Shown: positions 1 through 11,164 of the stretch, in pieces
How the letters are laid out: every line of letters begins with the position of its first letter
How positions within the stretch are numbered: position 1 is the stretch's first letter
Position numbers and translations under genes: made by a program
The notes under the pieces: generated by a model
What the model was told of the DNA's origin: nothing
Databases searched by the model: none
Seen by the model: the letters and a program-made list of their open reading frames with translations, nothing else
Source of the DNA: Pantoea sp. Lij88
GTDB taxonomy: Bacteria; Pseudomonadota; Gammaproteobacteria; Enterobacterales; Enterobacteriaceae
Direction: 5' to 3'
DNA: 64,000 bases
Assembly (NCBI RefSeq): GCF_030062155.1
Contig: NZ_CP118269.1
Span: 3,596,001-3,660,000 of the forward strand

Positions 1-608
1 TGATGGCGATCGGCAACCCCTACAACCTCGGTCAGACGGTGACGCAGGGCATTATCAGCGCCACGGGCCGCGTAGGTCTGAGTTCGTCAGGCCGACAGAA
101 CTTCCTGCAGACCGATGCCTCAATCAACCAGGGTAACTCCGGCGGTGCGCTGATTAACTCGCTCGGCGAGCTGATGGGCATTAACACCCTGACGTTTGAT
201 AAGAGCAATGATGGTGAAACGCCGGAAGGCATTGGTTTCGCCATTCCAACCGTCTTAGCCTCGAAAATCATGGATAAGCTGATTCGTGATGGTCGGGTGA
301 TCCGTGGCTATATCGGCATTACCGGGCGTGAGTTGCCGCCGCTGCACGGACAGGGCAGCAGTCTGGATCGGGTTCAGGGCATTATTGTCAGCGTGGTCAC
401 GCCAGACGGGCCAGCGGATAAAGCCGGGATTCAGGCCAACGATGTGCTGCTCAGCGTTAACGGCAAGCCAGCCATCTCTGCGCAGGAGACGATGGATCAG
501 GTGGCAGAAATTCGCCCGGGTTCAGTGATTGATGTGCAGGTGCTGCGAAACGACCAGAAGCTGACGTTGCCGGTGACCATTCAGGAGTTTCCGGATAACA
601 GTAACTAG
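1..608 (+). CDS. degS: DegS periplasmic serine endoprotease, C-terminal part (5' end outside window)
   Basis: DegS is the inner-membrane-anchored HtrA-family protease that makes the first cut in anti-sigma factor RseA when its PDZ domain senses misfolded outer-membrane proteins. Only the last ~201 residues are here; the membrane anchor and the His and Asp of the triad lie upstream of the window. The catalytic Ser sits in the motif NQGNSGGAL (codon 138-140), and a PDZ domain follows from about residue 105 of the fragment. The single PDZ and the near-identity to remembered E. coli DegS (for example NDGETPEGIGFAIP) separate it from DegQ and DegP, which have two PDZ domains. It converges on epmA; in E. 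coli degS lies elsewhere, next to degQ. Confidence 0.93.
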   Translation, partial: MAIGNPYNLGQTVTQGIISATGRVGLSSSGRQNFLQTDASINQGNSGGALINSLGELMGINTLTFDKSNDGETPEGIGFAIPTVLASKIMDKLIRDGRVIRGYIGITGRELPPLHGQGSSLDRVQGIIVSVVTPDGPADKAGIQANDVLLSVNGKPAISAQETMDQVAEIRPGSVIDVQVLRNDQKLTLPVTIQEFPDNSN

Positions 609-617
609 CTAAAACCG

Positions 618-693
618 GAGCCAGGTCAGGGATGGCACGGCTGATCGCAAAGAAGGCCGCCATCCATGGCAGTCGGCCTCGCCATCCTGGCTC
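618..693. terminator. Imperfect stem-loop between convergent degS and epmA
   Basis: GAGCCAGG at 618-625 and GATGGC at 631-636 face GCCATC and CCTGGCTC at 681-693, giving a long interrupted stem in the 151-bp gap between two convergent genes. There is no T-tract, so a terminator role is an inference from position only. Confidence 0.3.
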
Positions 694-759
694 GGACGCT
701 TTGCTCTTCATCCGGGCCAACCCTTCCCCACTATTCCGTCATCGTTTGTGAATAACGGA

Positions 760-1737
760 TTAGCAACGATCCACCGGAAACGCGATCACTTCACTCAATG
801 ACTCCGCTTTCAACGCCAGCATGATCAGGCGATCAATACCCAACGCGACGCCAGAACAGGCTGGCATGCCATGCGCCAGCGCATCCAGCAGATAAGTATC
901 AATCGGATGCACAGGCAGGCCGCGCGCCGCACGGCGACGGTTATCCTGCTCAAAGCGCTGACGCTGTTCACGGCTGTCAGTCAGTTCACGGAAACCGTTC
1001 GCCAGCTCAATGCCCTTGTAATAGACCTCGAAGCGTTCAGCCACACGGTGATCTTCCGTACTGATCTCCGCCAGGGCCGCCTGGCTGGCCGGGAAATGAT
1101 AAACGAAGCAGGGCTTATCCTGACCAATCTTCGGTTCCACGCCCAGCATAAACAGCAGCATCAGCAGGGTATCGCGATCCTCTTCTGCACGCGCCAGCTC
1201 GCCTTCACCCAGCTTCTCAGCCGCTTCACGCAACTGCGCTTTATCCGCTGACAGCGGATCCAGCTCCAGATGGCGGATAAATGCCTGCTGATAGGAGAGC
1301 GATTCTGCGCTGTCACACTCCAGCACCTGCTGCATCAGATCGTCGACTTCGTTCATCAGACGGTACATGTCGTAATGCGGCCGGTACCACTCCAGCATGG
1401 TGAATTCCGGATTGTGGTGACGCCCCGCCTCTTCATTGCGGAAGCTGCGCGCCATCTGATAGATCGGGCCACTGCCCGCCGCCAGCAGGCGTTTCATATG
1501 ATATTCCGGGCTGGTCATCAGCCAGAGATCGCGCCCCTGCGCAGCGCCAGGCCCGACAAAACGCGTCTGGAATGGCACCAGATGGATATCGGTAATCGTG
1601 GCCTGGCTCATCGCCGGCGTATCTACTTCCAGCACGCCGCGATCGGCAAAGAAACGACGCACTTCTGCTAAAATAGCGGCGCGTTTTAACAAATTGGCGA
1701 TGGATGCGCTTGGTTGCCAGCTTGCCGTTTCGCTCAT
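760..1737 (-). CDS. epmA: EF-P--(R)-beta-lysine ligase EpmA
   Basis: EpmA (PoxA/GenX) is a class II lysyl-tRNA-synthetase paralogue that attaches (R)-beta-lysine to the conserved lysine of elongation factor P. The 325 aa match the family length and lack the anticodon-binding domain of a true LysRS. Class II motif 2 is visible as [20 protein letters not shown] and motif 3 as [12 protein letters not shown] near the C-terminus. EpmB, which makes the beta-lysine, and efp itself are 1.1-3.8 kb away, so the modification system is clustered. In E. coli frdABCD and ampC lie between epmA and blc; none is present here. Confidence 0.96.
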   Translation of the reverse strand: MSETASWQPSASIANLLKRAAILAEVRRFFADRGVLEVDTPAMSQATITDIHLVPFQTRFVGPGAAQGRDLWLMTSPEYHMKRLLAAGSGPIYQMARSFRNEEAGRHHNPEFTMLEWYRPHYDMYRLMNEVDDLMQQVLECDSAESLSYQQAFIRHLELDPLSADKAQLREAAEKLGEGELARAEEDRDTLLMLLFMLGVEPKIGQDKPCFVYHFPASQAALAEISTEDHRVAERFEVYYKGIELANGFRELTDSREQRQRFEQDNRRRAARGLPVHPIDTYLLDALAHGMPACSGVALGIDRLIMLALKAESLSEVIAFPVDRC

Positions 1738-1872
1738 GGTGATGACTCCTGATACAAATTAGGGGGGGAAGTCTACCTGCAATGCCTGCAGCAAACAATC
1801 TCGTGCCCGTGCTGCCAAAAACAGCGTTTCGGCTTCTATACTTAAGCGGTTAAATCACAAAGGAATCCCGCT

Positions 1873-2397
1873 ATGTCTCCATGGAAAACCGTTGTTGCCA
1901 GCCTCAGTGCTTTTCTCTCTGTTGCCTGTAGCACCACGCCGCCAAAGAACGTCACGGTCATTGATAACTTTGACAGCCAGCGCTACCTCGGTCAGTGGTA
2001 TGAGATTGCCCGCCTTAATCACCCTTTTGAGCGTGGCCTTGAACAGGTGACGGCAAACTACAGCCCGCGTGAAGATGGTGGTCTGAAAGTGATCAATCGT
2101 GGCTTTAACGTCAAAAAGCAGCGCTGGCAGGAGAGCGTCGGTAAAGCCTACTTCACGGGTGAACCACAGCGAGCGTCTCTGAAAGTCTCATTCTTTGGCC
2201 CCTTCTACGGCGGCTATAACGTTATCGCACTGGATCCCGACTATCGCTATGCGATGGTGTGCGGCCCGAATCGCCACTATCTCTGGATACTGTCACGCAC
2301 ACCACAGCTGGAGCCGGGCGTAAAAGAGAAACTGGTTGAGCAGGCGCGTCGGGAAGGTTTCCCGGTTGAAGAGTTAATCTGGGTAAAACAGAAATAG
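1873..2397 (+). CDS. blc: Outer-membrane lipocalin Blc
   Basis: Blc is a bacterial lipocalin anchored to the outer membrane as a lipoprotein and thought to bind lysophospholipids or fatty acids during envelope stress. The 174-aa protein starts with a lipoprotein signal ending in the lipobox LSVAC (Cys19). The lipocalin signature appears as LGQWYEIARL around residues 39-48, and an MVCGPNRHYLWILSR stretch carries the third conserved region. The start has AAGGA 7 nt upstream. It is divergent from epmA and convergent with ecnB; the sugE gene that sits between ecnB and blc in E. coli is missing. Confidence 0.93.
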   Translation: MSPWKTVVASLSAFLSVACSTTPPKNVTVIDNFDSQRYLGQWYEIARLNHPFERGLEQVTANYSPREDGGLKVINRGFNVKKQRWQESVGKAYFTGEPQRASLKVSFFGPFYGGYNVIALDPDYRYAMVCGPNRHYLWILSRTPQLEPGVKEKLVEQARREGFPVEELIWVKQK

Positions 2398-2413
2398 TGC
2401 AGAATCTGGCAAG

Positions 2414-2439
2414 CCGGTACGAAAAGCATTTCGTACCGG
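2414..2439. terminator. Hairpin between convergent blc and ecnB
   Basis: Perfect 11-bp stem: CCGGTACGAAA at 2414-2424 and TTTCGTACCGG at 2429-2439 with loop AGCA. It lies 17 nt after the blc stop and 14 nt before the ecnB stop, so it could serve both genes. No long T-run follows on either side. Confidence 0.6.
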
Positions 2440-2452
2440 TTGGAATAACAGG

Positions 2453-2587
2453 TTACTTCGTGCTGTTCTGAATCGCCTGGCCACCCGCTTCGACATCTTC
2501 ACCCACGCCACGCGTTGTATTACACGCCGTCAGCAGAGAAGAGAGCACCAGTACAGAGAAGATTGCGGCAATACTTTTCTTTAACAT
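2453..2587 (-). CDS. ecnB: Entericidin B (small lipoprotein)
   Basis: A 44-residue lipoprotein found by direct translation. It begins [10 protein letters not shown], has the lipobox LLTAC (Cys22), then a short mature part [18 protein letters not shown], the hallmark of the entericidin family. In E. coli ecnA and ecnB encode paired lipoproteins described as an antidote/bacteriolytic module, with ecnB stationary-phase induced. Start ATG is at 2587, preceded by AAGGACATTGTT. The order efp-ecnA-ecnB-blc is the E. coli order with sugE removed. Confidence 0.9.
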   Translation of the reverse strand: MLKKSIAAIFSVLVLSSLLTACNTTRGVGEDVEAGGQAIQNSTK

Positions 2588-2689
2588 AACAATGTCCTTT
2601 TTGATGGATGTAAAGTACAGCGCTTTAAGCATAGCCGGATTTCAGGCAGTTGCTGCTGGCGGGACTTTAAAAAGAACAATCCGTTAAGG

Positions 2690-2821
2690 TCATTTTGCCG
2701 CGCGCGAAATAGCACCACCTAAGTGAGAGACATCTTCGCCAAAACCGTGGAATGTGTTGCAGGCGCTTAGCGCAGAAGAGACCAGCAACGCGAACGCGAT
2801 TAATTTTGCCAGTTTGATCAT
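2690..2821 (-). CDS. ecnA: Entericidin A (small lipoprotein, antidote member)
   Basis: A 43-residue lipoprotein found by direct translation. It starts MIKLAKLIAF, has the lipobox ALSAC (Cys21) and a mature part NTFHGFGEDVSHLGGAI that is clearly homologous to the neighbouring ecnB product. Start ATG at 2821 is preceded by AGAGAAAAAA. It lies 51 nt downstream of efp on the same strand and 102 nt upstream of ecnB, so co-transcription with efp is possible. Assignment as EcnA rests on order and on the histidine-containing mature region. Confidence 0.87.
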   Translation of the reverse strand: MIKLAKLIAFALLVSSALSACNTFHGFGEDVSHLGGAISRAAK

Positions 2822-2872
2822 TTTTTTCTCTCAGACAAGAAAAAGGCGCACCAGAAGATGCGCCTGCGAATC

Positions 2873-3439
2873 TTATTTCACGCGTGACACGTATTCGCCA
2901 GAGCGGGTGTCAACTTTGACCACTTCGCCCTCTTGCACGAACAATGGCACTTTCACCACGGCACCGGTAGACAGCTTGGCTGGCTTGCCGCCAGTCCCCG
3001 CTGTATCACCTTTCAGGCCTGGATCGGTTTCGATAACTTCAGCTTCGATAAAGTTCGGCGGCTGAACGGCAATTGGACGACCGTTCCACAGCGTAACGAT
3101 ACATTCAGCGTTATCCTGCAGCCATTTCGCCGCATCGTTTACCGTCTTCTCTTCAACCTGGAACTGCTCAAAGCTTTCCGGGTGCATGAAGTGGTAGAAC
3201 TCGCCGTCGTTGTACAGGTAGTTCAGGTTGGTATCGACTACGTCTGCGCCTTCGGCGGAGTCAGTAGATTTAAAAGTTTTCTCAACGCGAGAACCCGTCA
3301 GCAGGCGACGCATTTTAACGCGTGCGAATGCCTGACCTTTACCCGGTTTAACGAACTCACTGGATTCGATGGCATATGGCTCGCCTTCGAACATGATTTT
3401 AAGACCGGGACGGAAATCGTTGCTAGAATAAGTCGCCAT
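2873..3439 (-). CDS. efp: Elongation factor P
   Basis: EF-P enters the ribosome between the P and E sites and relieves stalling at consecutive prolines. The protein is 188 aa, the usual length, with the three-barrel layout ending in [13 protein letters not shown]. The lysine that receives beta-lysine is Lys34 in the loop [12 protein letters not shown], consistent with an EpmA/EpmB-type modification. It is divergent from epmB with only 43 bp between the start codons, so both promoters share that short space. Confidence 0.97.
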   Translation of the reverse strand: MATYSSNDFRPGLKIMFEGEPYAIESSEFVKPGKGQAFARVKMRRLLTGSRVEKTFKSTDSAEGADVVDTNLNYLYNDGEFYHFMHPESFEQFQVEEKTVNDAAKWLQDNAECIVTLWNGRPIAVQPPNFIEAEVIETDPGLKGDTAGTGGKPAKLSTGAVVKVPLFVQEGEVVKVDTRSGEYVSRVK

Positions 3440-3482
3440 GAAGGCCCTCTACGAAAATTGACACTGGTACTAAGCCAAAAAA

Positions 3483-4511
3483 ATGGCACACATTGTAACC
3501 CTAAAAACACCTTCCAGAGAAGATTGGTTGCAGCAACTTGCGGATGTTGTCACTGAACCTGATGAATTACTGCGGATTTTAGCCCTTGATCAGCACACAG
3601 AGCTGGCTGAAGGTGCGGATGCGCGGCGTCTTTTCGCCCTGCGTGTCCCGCATGCGTTCATTCGCCGGATGAAAAAAGGCGATGCGCACGACCCGCTGCT
3701 GCTTCAGGTACTGACCCGCCGCCAGGAATTCATCGATGCGCCAGGTTATAGCACCGATCCGCTCGATGAACAAAGCAACGTTGTACCTGGATTGCTGCAT
3801 AAATACCGAAACCGGGCTTTATTGCTGGTAAAAGGCGGCTGCGCCGTCAACTGTCGCTACTGCTTCCGTCGTCATTTCCCCTATCAGGATAATCCCGGCA
3901 ACAAGCGGAGCTGGCAGGCTGCACTGGACTATATCGCCGATCATCCCGAGCTGGATGAGATCATTTTCTCCGGCGGCGATCCTCTGATGGCAAAAGATCA
4001 TGAGCTCGCCTGGCTGATCGCCGCGCTGGAACAGATCCCGCACCTGAAACGCCTGCGCATCCACAGTCGCTTACCGGTAGTGATTCCGGCGCGCATCACT
4101 GACCACCTCTGTCAGATGCTCAGCGAGACGCGTCTGCAGGTGCTGATGGTGACGCACATCAACCATGCGCAGGAGATTGATGATGAGCTGCGCGAGGCGA
4201 TGACCAGCCTGAAGCGTGCCGGTGTGACCCTGCTGAATCAGAGCGTTTTATTGCGCGGCATTAACGATGATGCGCAGACGCTGGCGACACTGAGCAACGC
4301 TCTGTTTGATGCCGGTATTCTGCCCTATTATCTGCACGTGCTGGATAAGGTTCAGGGCGCAGCGCATTTCTTTGTCTCAGATGACGAAGCCCGTCAGCTG
4401 GTACGCGCATTACTGTCACAGGTCTCCGGCTATCTGGTGCCGAAGCTGGCGCGGGAAATTGGCGGTGAGCCGAGTAAAACGCCGTTAGATTTGCAGCTAC
4501 GTCAGGAATAA
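3483..4511 (+). CDS. epmB: EF-P beta-lysylation protein EpmB (lysine 2,3-aminomutase)
   Basis: EpmB (YjeK) is a radical-SAM, PLP-dependent 2,3-aminomutase that converts L-alpha-lysine to (R)-beta-lysine for EpmA to ligate to EF-P. The 342-aa protein has the radical-SAM cluster CAVNCRYC (Cys120, Cys124, Cys127) followed by FRRHFPY, and the FSGGDPL motif typical of aminomutases. The PLP lysine is expected in the late segment LHVLDKVQGAAHF. It is divergent from efp. Confidence 0.95.
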   Translation: MAHIVTLKTPSREDWLQQLADVVTEPDELLRILALDQHTELAEGADARRLFALRVPHAFIRRMKKGDAHDPLLLQVLTRRQEFIDAPGYSTDPLDEQSNVVPGLLHKYRNRALLLVKGGCAVNCRYCFRRHFPYQDNPGNKRSWQAALDYIADHPELDEIIFSGGDPLMAKDHELAWLIAALEQIPHLKRLRIHSRLPVVIPARITDHLCQMLSETRLQVLMVTHINHAQEIDDELREAMTSLKRAGVTLLNQSVLLRGINDDAQTLATLSNALFDAGILPYYLHVLDKVQGAAHFFVSDDEARQLVRALLSQVSGYLVPKLAREIGGEPSKTPLDLQLRQE

Positions 4512-4537
4512 AAACGGCCAGCAAAAGGCTGGCCGGT
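4509..4537 (-). terminator. yjeI: Rho-independent terminator of yjeI
   Basis: GGCCAGC/GCTGGCC stem with a short A-rich loop. Read on the minus strand it is followed by GTTTTTATT, as expected for the yjeI transcript. It overlaps the stop codon of the convergent epmB. Confidence 0.75.
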
Positions 4538-4564
4538 TGAATACGGTAGGGTGCCCTATTCAGA

Positions 4565-4912
4565 TTATGGGCACTTATAGACCTGGCCGGTCATTTTGCT
4601 GTCGAGTGGCGCGAACGCGGACAGCAGATTCTGCGCCGGGCTGGTAGCGCCATAAATCACATTGCCGCCCATCTCCGCTGCGCGATTGCGCAGGTCGTTC
4701 GCTGCACCGCGCAGTGCGCTGGTTTCGCCGCCTGCACCGCTCAGCCAGTTGCTCTGTGAGCCGGTGATATTGCCCAGAAGCTGACAGTTATTGCCAGGCT
4801 GCTGATCGGTAAACGTCACGCGCTGTCCTGCTGAAGAGAGTTGCGTAGAGCTGCTGCAGCCCGCCAGCAATAACGCGCCAGCCGTCAGTCCGAGCAAGAG
4901 GTTAATCCGCAT
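4565..4912 (-). CDS. yjeI: YjeI-like lipoprotein (DUF4156)
   Basis: A 115-aa predicted lipoprotein of unknown function, syntenic with E. coli yjeI between epmB and groL. The signal MRINLLLGLTAGALLLAGC ends in a lipobox, followed by an SSST linker and a domain with two cysteines (NNCQLLGNI and VYKCP). The start at 4912 is preferred over the in-frame ATG at 4924 because GGGGA lies 5 nt upstream and the signal peptide begins there. No enzymatic motif is visible. Confidence 0.85.
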   Translation of the reverse strand: MRINLLLGLTAGALLLAGCSSSTQLSSAGQRVTFTDQQPGNNCQLLGNITGSQSNWLSGAGGETSALRGAANDLRNRAAEMGGNVIYGATSPAQNLLSAFAPLDSKMTGQVYKCP

Positions 4913-5180
4913 TGTAATCCCCATTTATTATCATCAGAGTCGGGTGGCAGCGTAGCAGAAAAAGATCTCTTTTTTCTGAACATTCATTGCCTTAATCCCG
5001 TTATATCACCTCAATATTTCATACTGTATTCAGGCTGGCAGATTGGCGCGTCCCGATAAACTTACAGCAGCAAGTCAATCCGGCAGGGCGGCAACAGTCA
5101 GCGAGCAGACAGCGGGAGATATCAAGAGGAAAGACGAACGATTGCGCCACTACTTATACTATTTTCCTGCCCAAAAGAAA

Positions 5181-5208
5181 AACCCCCGACCGTTTCCGAT
5201 CGGGGGTT
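5181..5208 (-). terminator. Rho-independent terminator of groSL
   Basis: Arms AACCCCCGACCG and CGATCGGGGGTT (11 of 12 pairs) with a TTTC loop. On the minus strand the stem runs into TTTTTCTTTT. It ends 29 nt beyond the groL stop. Confidence 0.85.
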
Positions 5209-5236
5209 CTGTGATGACTTAAGCAGTCAACGGCAA

Positions 5237-6922
<1,686 letters not shown>

Positions 6923-6935
6923 TTACGCGTAAAAA

Positions 6936-7229
6936 TTACGCTTCAACAACGGCCAGAATGTCGCTCTCAGAGATGATAAGCACCTCTTCGTTGTCGATTT
7001 TCTCGGTTTTAGCGCCGTAACCTTCGTTGAAGATCACAACGTCACCCACCTTCACGTCCAGCGGCTTAACGTCGCCACTCTCAAGGATGCGACCATTGCC
7101 GACAGCCAGAACTTCACCACGGGTGGATTTACCGGCTGCAGAACCGGTCAGCACGATGCCGCCAGCTGATTTAGCTTCAACTTCTTTACGCTTGACGATG
7201 ACGCGATCGTGCAATGGACGAATTTTCAT
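6936..7229 (-). CDS. groS: Co-chaperonin GroES (Hsp10)
   Basis: GroES caps the GroEL ring. The protein is 97 aa starting [18 protein letters not shown], with the mobile loop [18 protein letters not shown] that contacts GroEL. The start at 7229 is chosen because it gives the canonical N-terminus and has AGGAGAG 5-6 nt upstream; a longer frame to 7256 has no such support. It is the first gene of the operon. Confidence 0.98.
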   Translation of the reverse strand: MKIRPLHDRVIVKRKEVEAKSAGGIVLTGSAAGKSTRGEVLAVGNGRILESGDVKPLDVKVGDVVIFNEGYGAKTEKIDNEEVLIISESDILAVVEA

Positions 7230-7313
7230 TTGATAGCTCTCCTTTGAGAAGTCCAATCATTCAGTTTTGGGGTTGATCACCGGTCTGCATGGCTTCCGGC
7301 CTCGTGACCAGAG

Positions 7314-7344
7314 AGATAGGGCCGCTGACACCCGCTTTCAAGGG
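7314..7344 (-). promoter_or_regulatory. groS: Sigma-32 heat-shock promoter of groSL
   Basis: On the minus strand, CCCTTGAAA (7336-7344) is followed after 14 bp by CCCTATCT (7314-7321). This closely fits the sigma-32 consensus (CTTGAAA, 13-15 bp, CCCCATnT) and sits 85 bp upstream of the groS start, as in E. coli. Confidence 0.88.
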
Positions 7345-7410
7345 GGCGGACAACAAATTTTTTACCCTGATGTGATAACTGGTGGCTTTTTAAACAGATG
7401 ACGGGGCAAA

Positions 7411-7435
7411 TAAAAAACGCAACCCGGAGGTTGCG
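7411..7435 (-). terminator. fxsA: Rho-independent terminator of fxsA
   Basis: CGCAACC (7418-7424) pairs with GGTTGCG (7429-7435). On the minus strand the stem is followed by TTTTTTATTT. It lies just after the fxsA stop. Confidence 0.82.
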
Positions 7436-7457
7436 CTTTCAGCGGCGATAACTGCGG

Positions 7458-7919
7458 TTAACGATCCTTGTGATCGTCATGGTTCTCAAGGCGATCTGTG
7501 TTTTTGCGCTCGAACTCGCCATCCATGGTGTAGCCGCTGTCCGGACCCGCTCCCGGTCCGCGCCAGACGCGCAGATGGGGCATCAGCTTCAGCGTCAGAT
7601 GCTTCTGCACCGGCGGCAGCAACAGCAACAGGCCCAGCAGATCCGTAAAGAAGCCCGGCAGCAGCAGCAGGAAGCCCGCGATGATCAGCGATACGCTTTT
7701 GATCATCTCATTGGCCGGGCTTTCGTTACGCGCCAGCTTCTCCTGCATCAGCATAAAATTCTTCATGCCCTGATTTTTGACCAGCGACACCCCGATGCAC
7801 GAGGTGAAGACCACCAGCAGCATGGTAAGCAGCACGCCCATGACGTGTGCCACCTGAATGAAGAGTGAAATCTCGATCCAGGCCAGAACAAAAAAGACTA
7901 ATAACGGTATCCAGCGCAC
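7458..7919 (-). CDS. fxsA: FxsA membrane protein
   Basis: FxsA is a small inner-membrane protein whose E. coli homologue, when overproduced, relieves F-plasmid exclusion of phage T7; its normal job is unknown. The 153-aa protein has three hydrophobic segments near residues 2-23, 25-45 and 70-95 and the conserved SLVKNQGMKNF and PPVQKHL motifs, with a hydrophilic tail. The start is a GTG at 7919 with AGGAGAGTAC just upstream; a longer frame to 8039 would add 40 residues unlike the family. It is divergent from aspA, as in E. coli. Confidence 0.9.
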   Translation of the reverse strand: MRWIPLLVFFVLAWIEISLFIQVAHVMGVLLTMLLVVFTSCIGVSLVKNQGMKNFMLMQEKLARNESPANEMIKSVSLIIAGFLLLLPGFFTDLLGLLLLLPPVQKHLTLKLMPHLRVWRGPGAGPDSGYTMDGEFERKNTDRLENHDDHKDR

Positions 7920-8061
7920 CGTACTCTCCTGTAAGTAGGGGCTGAACGGCAGCGTGCCGGTCAGCAGAAAGCGTTCATCCTGAGGATGATAAGAAAAGAG
8001 ATGGGCACCCGCGCCGCCATTTTCAACCGATCGTGTCAAATTTATCCTGCGGGGTTAAATT

Positions 8062-8077
8062 TGTAACCAACTTCACA
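8062..8077. promoter_or_regulatory. aspA: Probable CRP site in the fxsA-aspA gap
   Basis: TGTAA-CCAACT-TCACA matches 9 of the 10 conserved bases of the CRP palindrome TGTGA-N6-TCACA. It is 171 bp upstream of the aspA start in a 328-bp divergent gap. Catabolite activation of aspA by CRP is established in E. coli. No clear FNR box was seen, and the rest of the gap holds no recognisable gene. Confidence 0.6.
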
Positions 8078-8247
8078 TATCGTTAACCAGACTGCAGCAT
8101 TAAGTGATCTGCATGCGTGCTTTTCTTATGCATCAGAATATGATCGCACACGCCCCTTTGAAGACGGATAATATGTCGGCACGGGTACACCACGACAAAA
8201 TAAACACATCCTTTGTGATGGTTAGCGGCAACAACAAGAAGGTTATC

Positions 8248-9684
8248 ATGGCGAACAACATTCGTATCGAAGAAGACCTGTTAGGTATGCGCGAAGTTCC
8301 GGCGGATGCCTATTATGGCGTTCATACTCTGCGTGCGATTGAGAATTTTTATATCAGCAACAGCAAAATCAGCGACATACCTGAATTTGTCCGCGGTATG
8401 GTGATGGTAAAAAAAGCGGCGGCGATGGCCAACAAAGAGCTGCAGACCATTCCGCGTAACATTGCCGATACCATCATTAAGGCCTGCGACGAAGTACTGA
8501 ACAACGGTCGCTGTATGGACCAGTTCCCTGTAGATGTCTATCAGGGCGGTGCCGGAACCTCGGTTAACATGAACACCAATGAGGTGCTGGCGAACATCGG
8601 CCTGGAGCTGATGGGCCACCAGAAAGGGGAATATCAGTATCTCAACCCCAACGATCATGTAAACAAATGCCAGTCCACCAACGACGCCTACCCGACCGGC
8701 TTCCGCATCGCCGTCTACAGCTCGCTGCTGAAACTGCTTGATGGCATCAGCCAGCTGGCTGAGGGCTTCCAGCACAAGGCCGATGAATTCCAGACCGTCC
8801 TGAAAATGGGCCGTACCCAGCTGCAGGATGCGGTGCCGATGACCCTCGGCCAGGAATTTCATGCGTTCAGCGTGCTGCTGAATGAAGAGACCAAAAGCAT
8901 TCTGCGCACCGCCGAACTGCTGCTGGAAGTAAACCTGGGCGCGACCGCCATCGGTACCCGCCTCAATACCCCGGACGGTTATCAGCACCTGGCGGTGCAG
9001 CGTCTGGCGGAAGTCAGCAACCTGCCGGTGGTACCGGCGGAAGACCTGATTGAAGCGACCTCTGACTGCGGCGCCTATGTGATGGTCCATTCATCGCTGA
9101 AACGTCTGGCGGTGAAGCTCTCTAAAATCTGTAACGACCTGCGCCTGCTCTCCTCCGGTCCGCGTGCTGGCCTGAATGAAATCAACCTGCCAGAACTGCA
9201 GGCGGGTTCCTCTATCATGCCGGCCAAGGTCAACCCGGTGGTGCCGGAAGTGGTCAACCAGGTCTGCTTCAAAGTCATCGGCAATGACATCACCGTCACC
9301 ATGGCCTCTGAAGCGGGTCAGTTACAGCTCAACGTGATGGAGCCGGTGATTGGCCAGGCGCTGTTTGAATCAATCAGCATCCTGACGAATGCCTGCTACA
9401 ACCTGCTGGAGAAATGCGTCAACGGCATTACCGCCAACCGCGCGGTGTGTGAAGCCTACGTCTTCAACTCCATTGGTATCGTGACGTACCTCAACCCGTA
9501 CATCGGCCACCACAACGGCGACATTGTCGGCAAAATCTGTGCGGAAACCGGTAAAAGCGTGCGTGAGGTGGTGCTGGAGCGCGGCCTGCTGACCGAAAGT
9601 GAGCTGGACGATATCTTCTCGGTCCAGAACCTGATGTACCCGGTTTACAAAGCTAAACGTTATACCGATGAAAATGAACAGTAA
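8248..9684 (+). CDS. aspA: Aspartate ammonia-lyase
   Basis: AspA reversibly deaminates L-aspartate to fumarate plus ammonia. From the ATG at 8248 the protein is 478 aa, the E. coli length, beginning [18 protein letters not shown]. The fumarase/aspartase superfamily loop [12 protein letters not shown] is intact around residue 320. An in-frame extension to 8104 adds 48 residues unlike the family and is not used. Downstream dcuA supplies C4-dicarboxylate exchange, though the fumarate reductase genes found nearby in E. coli are not in this window. Confidence 0.97.
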   Translation: MANNIRIEEDLLGMREVPADAYYGVHTLRAIENFYISNSKISDIPEFVRGMVMVKKAAAMANKELQTIPRNIADTIIKACDEVLNNGRCMDQFPVDVYQGGAGTSVNMNTNEVLANIGLELMGHQKGEYQYLNPNDHVNKCQSTNDAYPTGFRIAVYSSLLKLLDGISQLAEGFQHKADEFQTVLKMGRTQLQDAVPMTLGQEFHAFSVLLNEETKSILRTAELLLEVNLGATAIGTRLNTPDGYQHLAVQRLAEVSNLPVVPAEDLIEATSDCGAYVMVHSSLKRLAVKLSKICNDLRLLSSGPRAGLNEINLPELQAGSSIMPAKVNPVVPEVVNQVCFKVIGNDITVTMASEAGQLQLNVMEPVIGQALFESISILTNACYNLLEKCVNGITANRAVCEAYVFNSIGIVTYLNPYIGHHNGDIVGKICAETGKSVREVVLERGLLTESELDDIFSVQNLMYPVYKAKRYTDENEQ

Positions 9685-9710
9685 GGGCTGACCCACGCTG
9701 GTTCATCAAA

Positions 9711-9748
9711 GGCACACCGCGATCAACACGGTGTGCCTTTTTTTTTGA
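9711..9748 (+). terminator. aspA: Rho-independent terminator between aspA and dcuA
   Basis: GGCACACCG and CGGTGTGCC arms followed by a run of nine T. It ends 50 nt before the dcuA start, so dcuA is probably reached by partial read-through or has its own promoter. Confidence 0.88.
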
Positions 9749-9798
9749 TAAACAGCACCCCCCTCAGGTATTACCGATTTTATTTACAGGAGTAATTC

Positions 9799-11100
9799 AT
9801 GTTTGTGGTTGAGCTGCTTATCGTCCTGATGGCGATCTGGTTGGGCGCACGTCTTGGCGGTATTGGTATCGGGTTCGCAGGCGGACTGGGCGTGCTGATC
9901 CTGACGCTGGGATTTGGCATGGCGCCCGGTGCGATCCCGTTCGATGTGATTGAAATCATCATGGCGGTTATCGCCGCGATAGCCGCCATGCAGGTGGCGG
10001 GCGGGATGGATTATCTGGTGAGCCTGGCGGAGCGCCTGCTGCGCCGTCATCCGCGGCATGTCACGCTGCTGGCTCCGCTGGTCACCTACCTGATGACGCT
10101 GCTGGCCGGTACCGGTCACACCGCCTTCTCGACTCTGCCGGTGATTGCGGAGGTGGCGAAGGAGCAAGGCGTTCGCCCTTCCCGGCCGCTGTCGATTGCG
10201 GTGGTGGCTTCTCAGATCGCGATTACCGCTTCACCCATTTCAGCCGCGGTAGTCTTCTTCGCGACCCTGCTTGAACCGCGCGGCGTCAGCTATATCACGC
10301 TGCTGGCGATTGCCATCCCCTCAACCATGGTCGGTCTCTTCCTCGCCGCACTGGTGACGAACTTCCTGGGCAAAGAGCTGAAGGATGATGAGGTCTATCA
10401 GGCGCGCCTCGCGAAAGGCGAAGTCACGCTGCGCGGCGCCAGCCTCTACCAGGCAAAACCGGGCGCGAAAAAATCGGTGCTGCTGTTTCTGGCAGGTATT
10501 GTGGCCGTGGTGCTTTATGCCACCGCGACCAGCGCCAGCGTCGGGCTGATCGCCAATCCGCCGCTGCCCCGTAACGAAGCGATTGTGGTCTTTATGCTGA
10601 CCATCGCCACGCTGATCAGCCTGACCTGCAGACTCGACACCAGTGAGATCCTCAGTGCCAGCACCTTCAAATCCGGCATGAGCGCCTGTATCTGCGTGAT
10701 GGGCGTCGCCTGGCTGGGCGATACCTTTGTGAAGTCGCATCTGGCGGAGATCCAGATGCTGGCGGGGGACGCGCTGAAAACCTATCCCTGGATGCTGGCG
10801 CTGGTGCTGTTCTTCGCCTCCATGCTGCTCTACTCGCAGGCCGCGACCACCAAAGCGCTGATGCCCGCCGCACTGCTGCTGGGCGTGACGCCGCTGACGG
10901 CCATCGCTTCCTTCGCGGCGGTGTCGGCGCTATTTGTGCTGCCGACCTACCCGACCCTGCTGGCCGCTGTTGAGATGGATGACACCGGCTCAACCCGGAT
11001 TGGCAAGTTTGTCTTTAACCACGCCTTTATTATTCCCGGCGTGATCGCCATTACGTTGTCGGTGCTCTCTGGTTTCGTGTTTGGCGGCTTGCTGTTGTAG
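9799..11100 (+). CDS. dcuA: Anaerobic C4-dicarboxylate transporter DcuA
   Basis: DcuA is an inner-membrane antiporter for aspartate, fumarate, malate and succinate. The 433-aa protein is hydrophobic throughout with 10 or more membrane segments, starts [21 protein letters not shown] and ends in a hydrophobic FGGLLL tail, as in the family. The start has CAGGAG 8 nt upstream. It follows aspA, matching the usual aspartate/fumarate partnership. Confidence 0.95.
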   Translation: MFVVELLIVLMAIWLGARLGGIGIGFAGGLGVLILTLGFGMAPGAIPFDVIEIIMAVIAAIAAMQVAGGMDYLVSLAERLLRRHPRHVTLLAPLVTYLMTLLAGTGHTAFSTLPVIAEVAKEQGVRPSRPLSIAVVASQIAITASPISAAVVFFATLLEPRGVSYITLLAIAIPSTMVGLFLAALVTNFLGKELKDDEVYQARLAKGEVTLRGASLYQAKPGAKKSVLLFLAGIVAVVLYATATSASVGLIANPPLPRNEAIVVFMLTIATLISLTCRLDTSEILSASTFKSGMSACICVMGVAWLGDTFVKSHLAEIQMLAGDALKTYPWMLALVLFFASMLLYSQAATTKALMPAALLLGVTPLTAIASFAAVSALFVLPTYPTLLAAVEMDDTGSTRIGKFVFNHAFIIPGVIAITLSVLSGFVFGGLLL

Positions 11101-11164
11101 CCCTGTCATCGTGTTACTGAGGGAGCGTGCTATCATCGGCGCTCTTCAAAACAGGAGTCACAGG

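Noticed and set aside
1..608. Assignment of the first fragment as DegQ or DegP
   Set aside because: Only one PDZ domain follows the protease domain and the C-terminus ends as in DegS.
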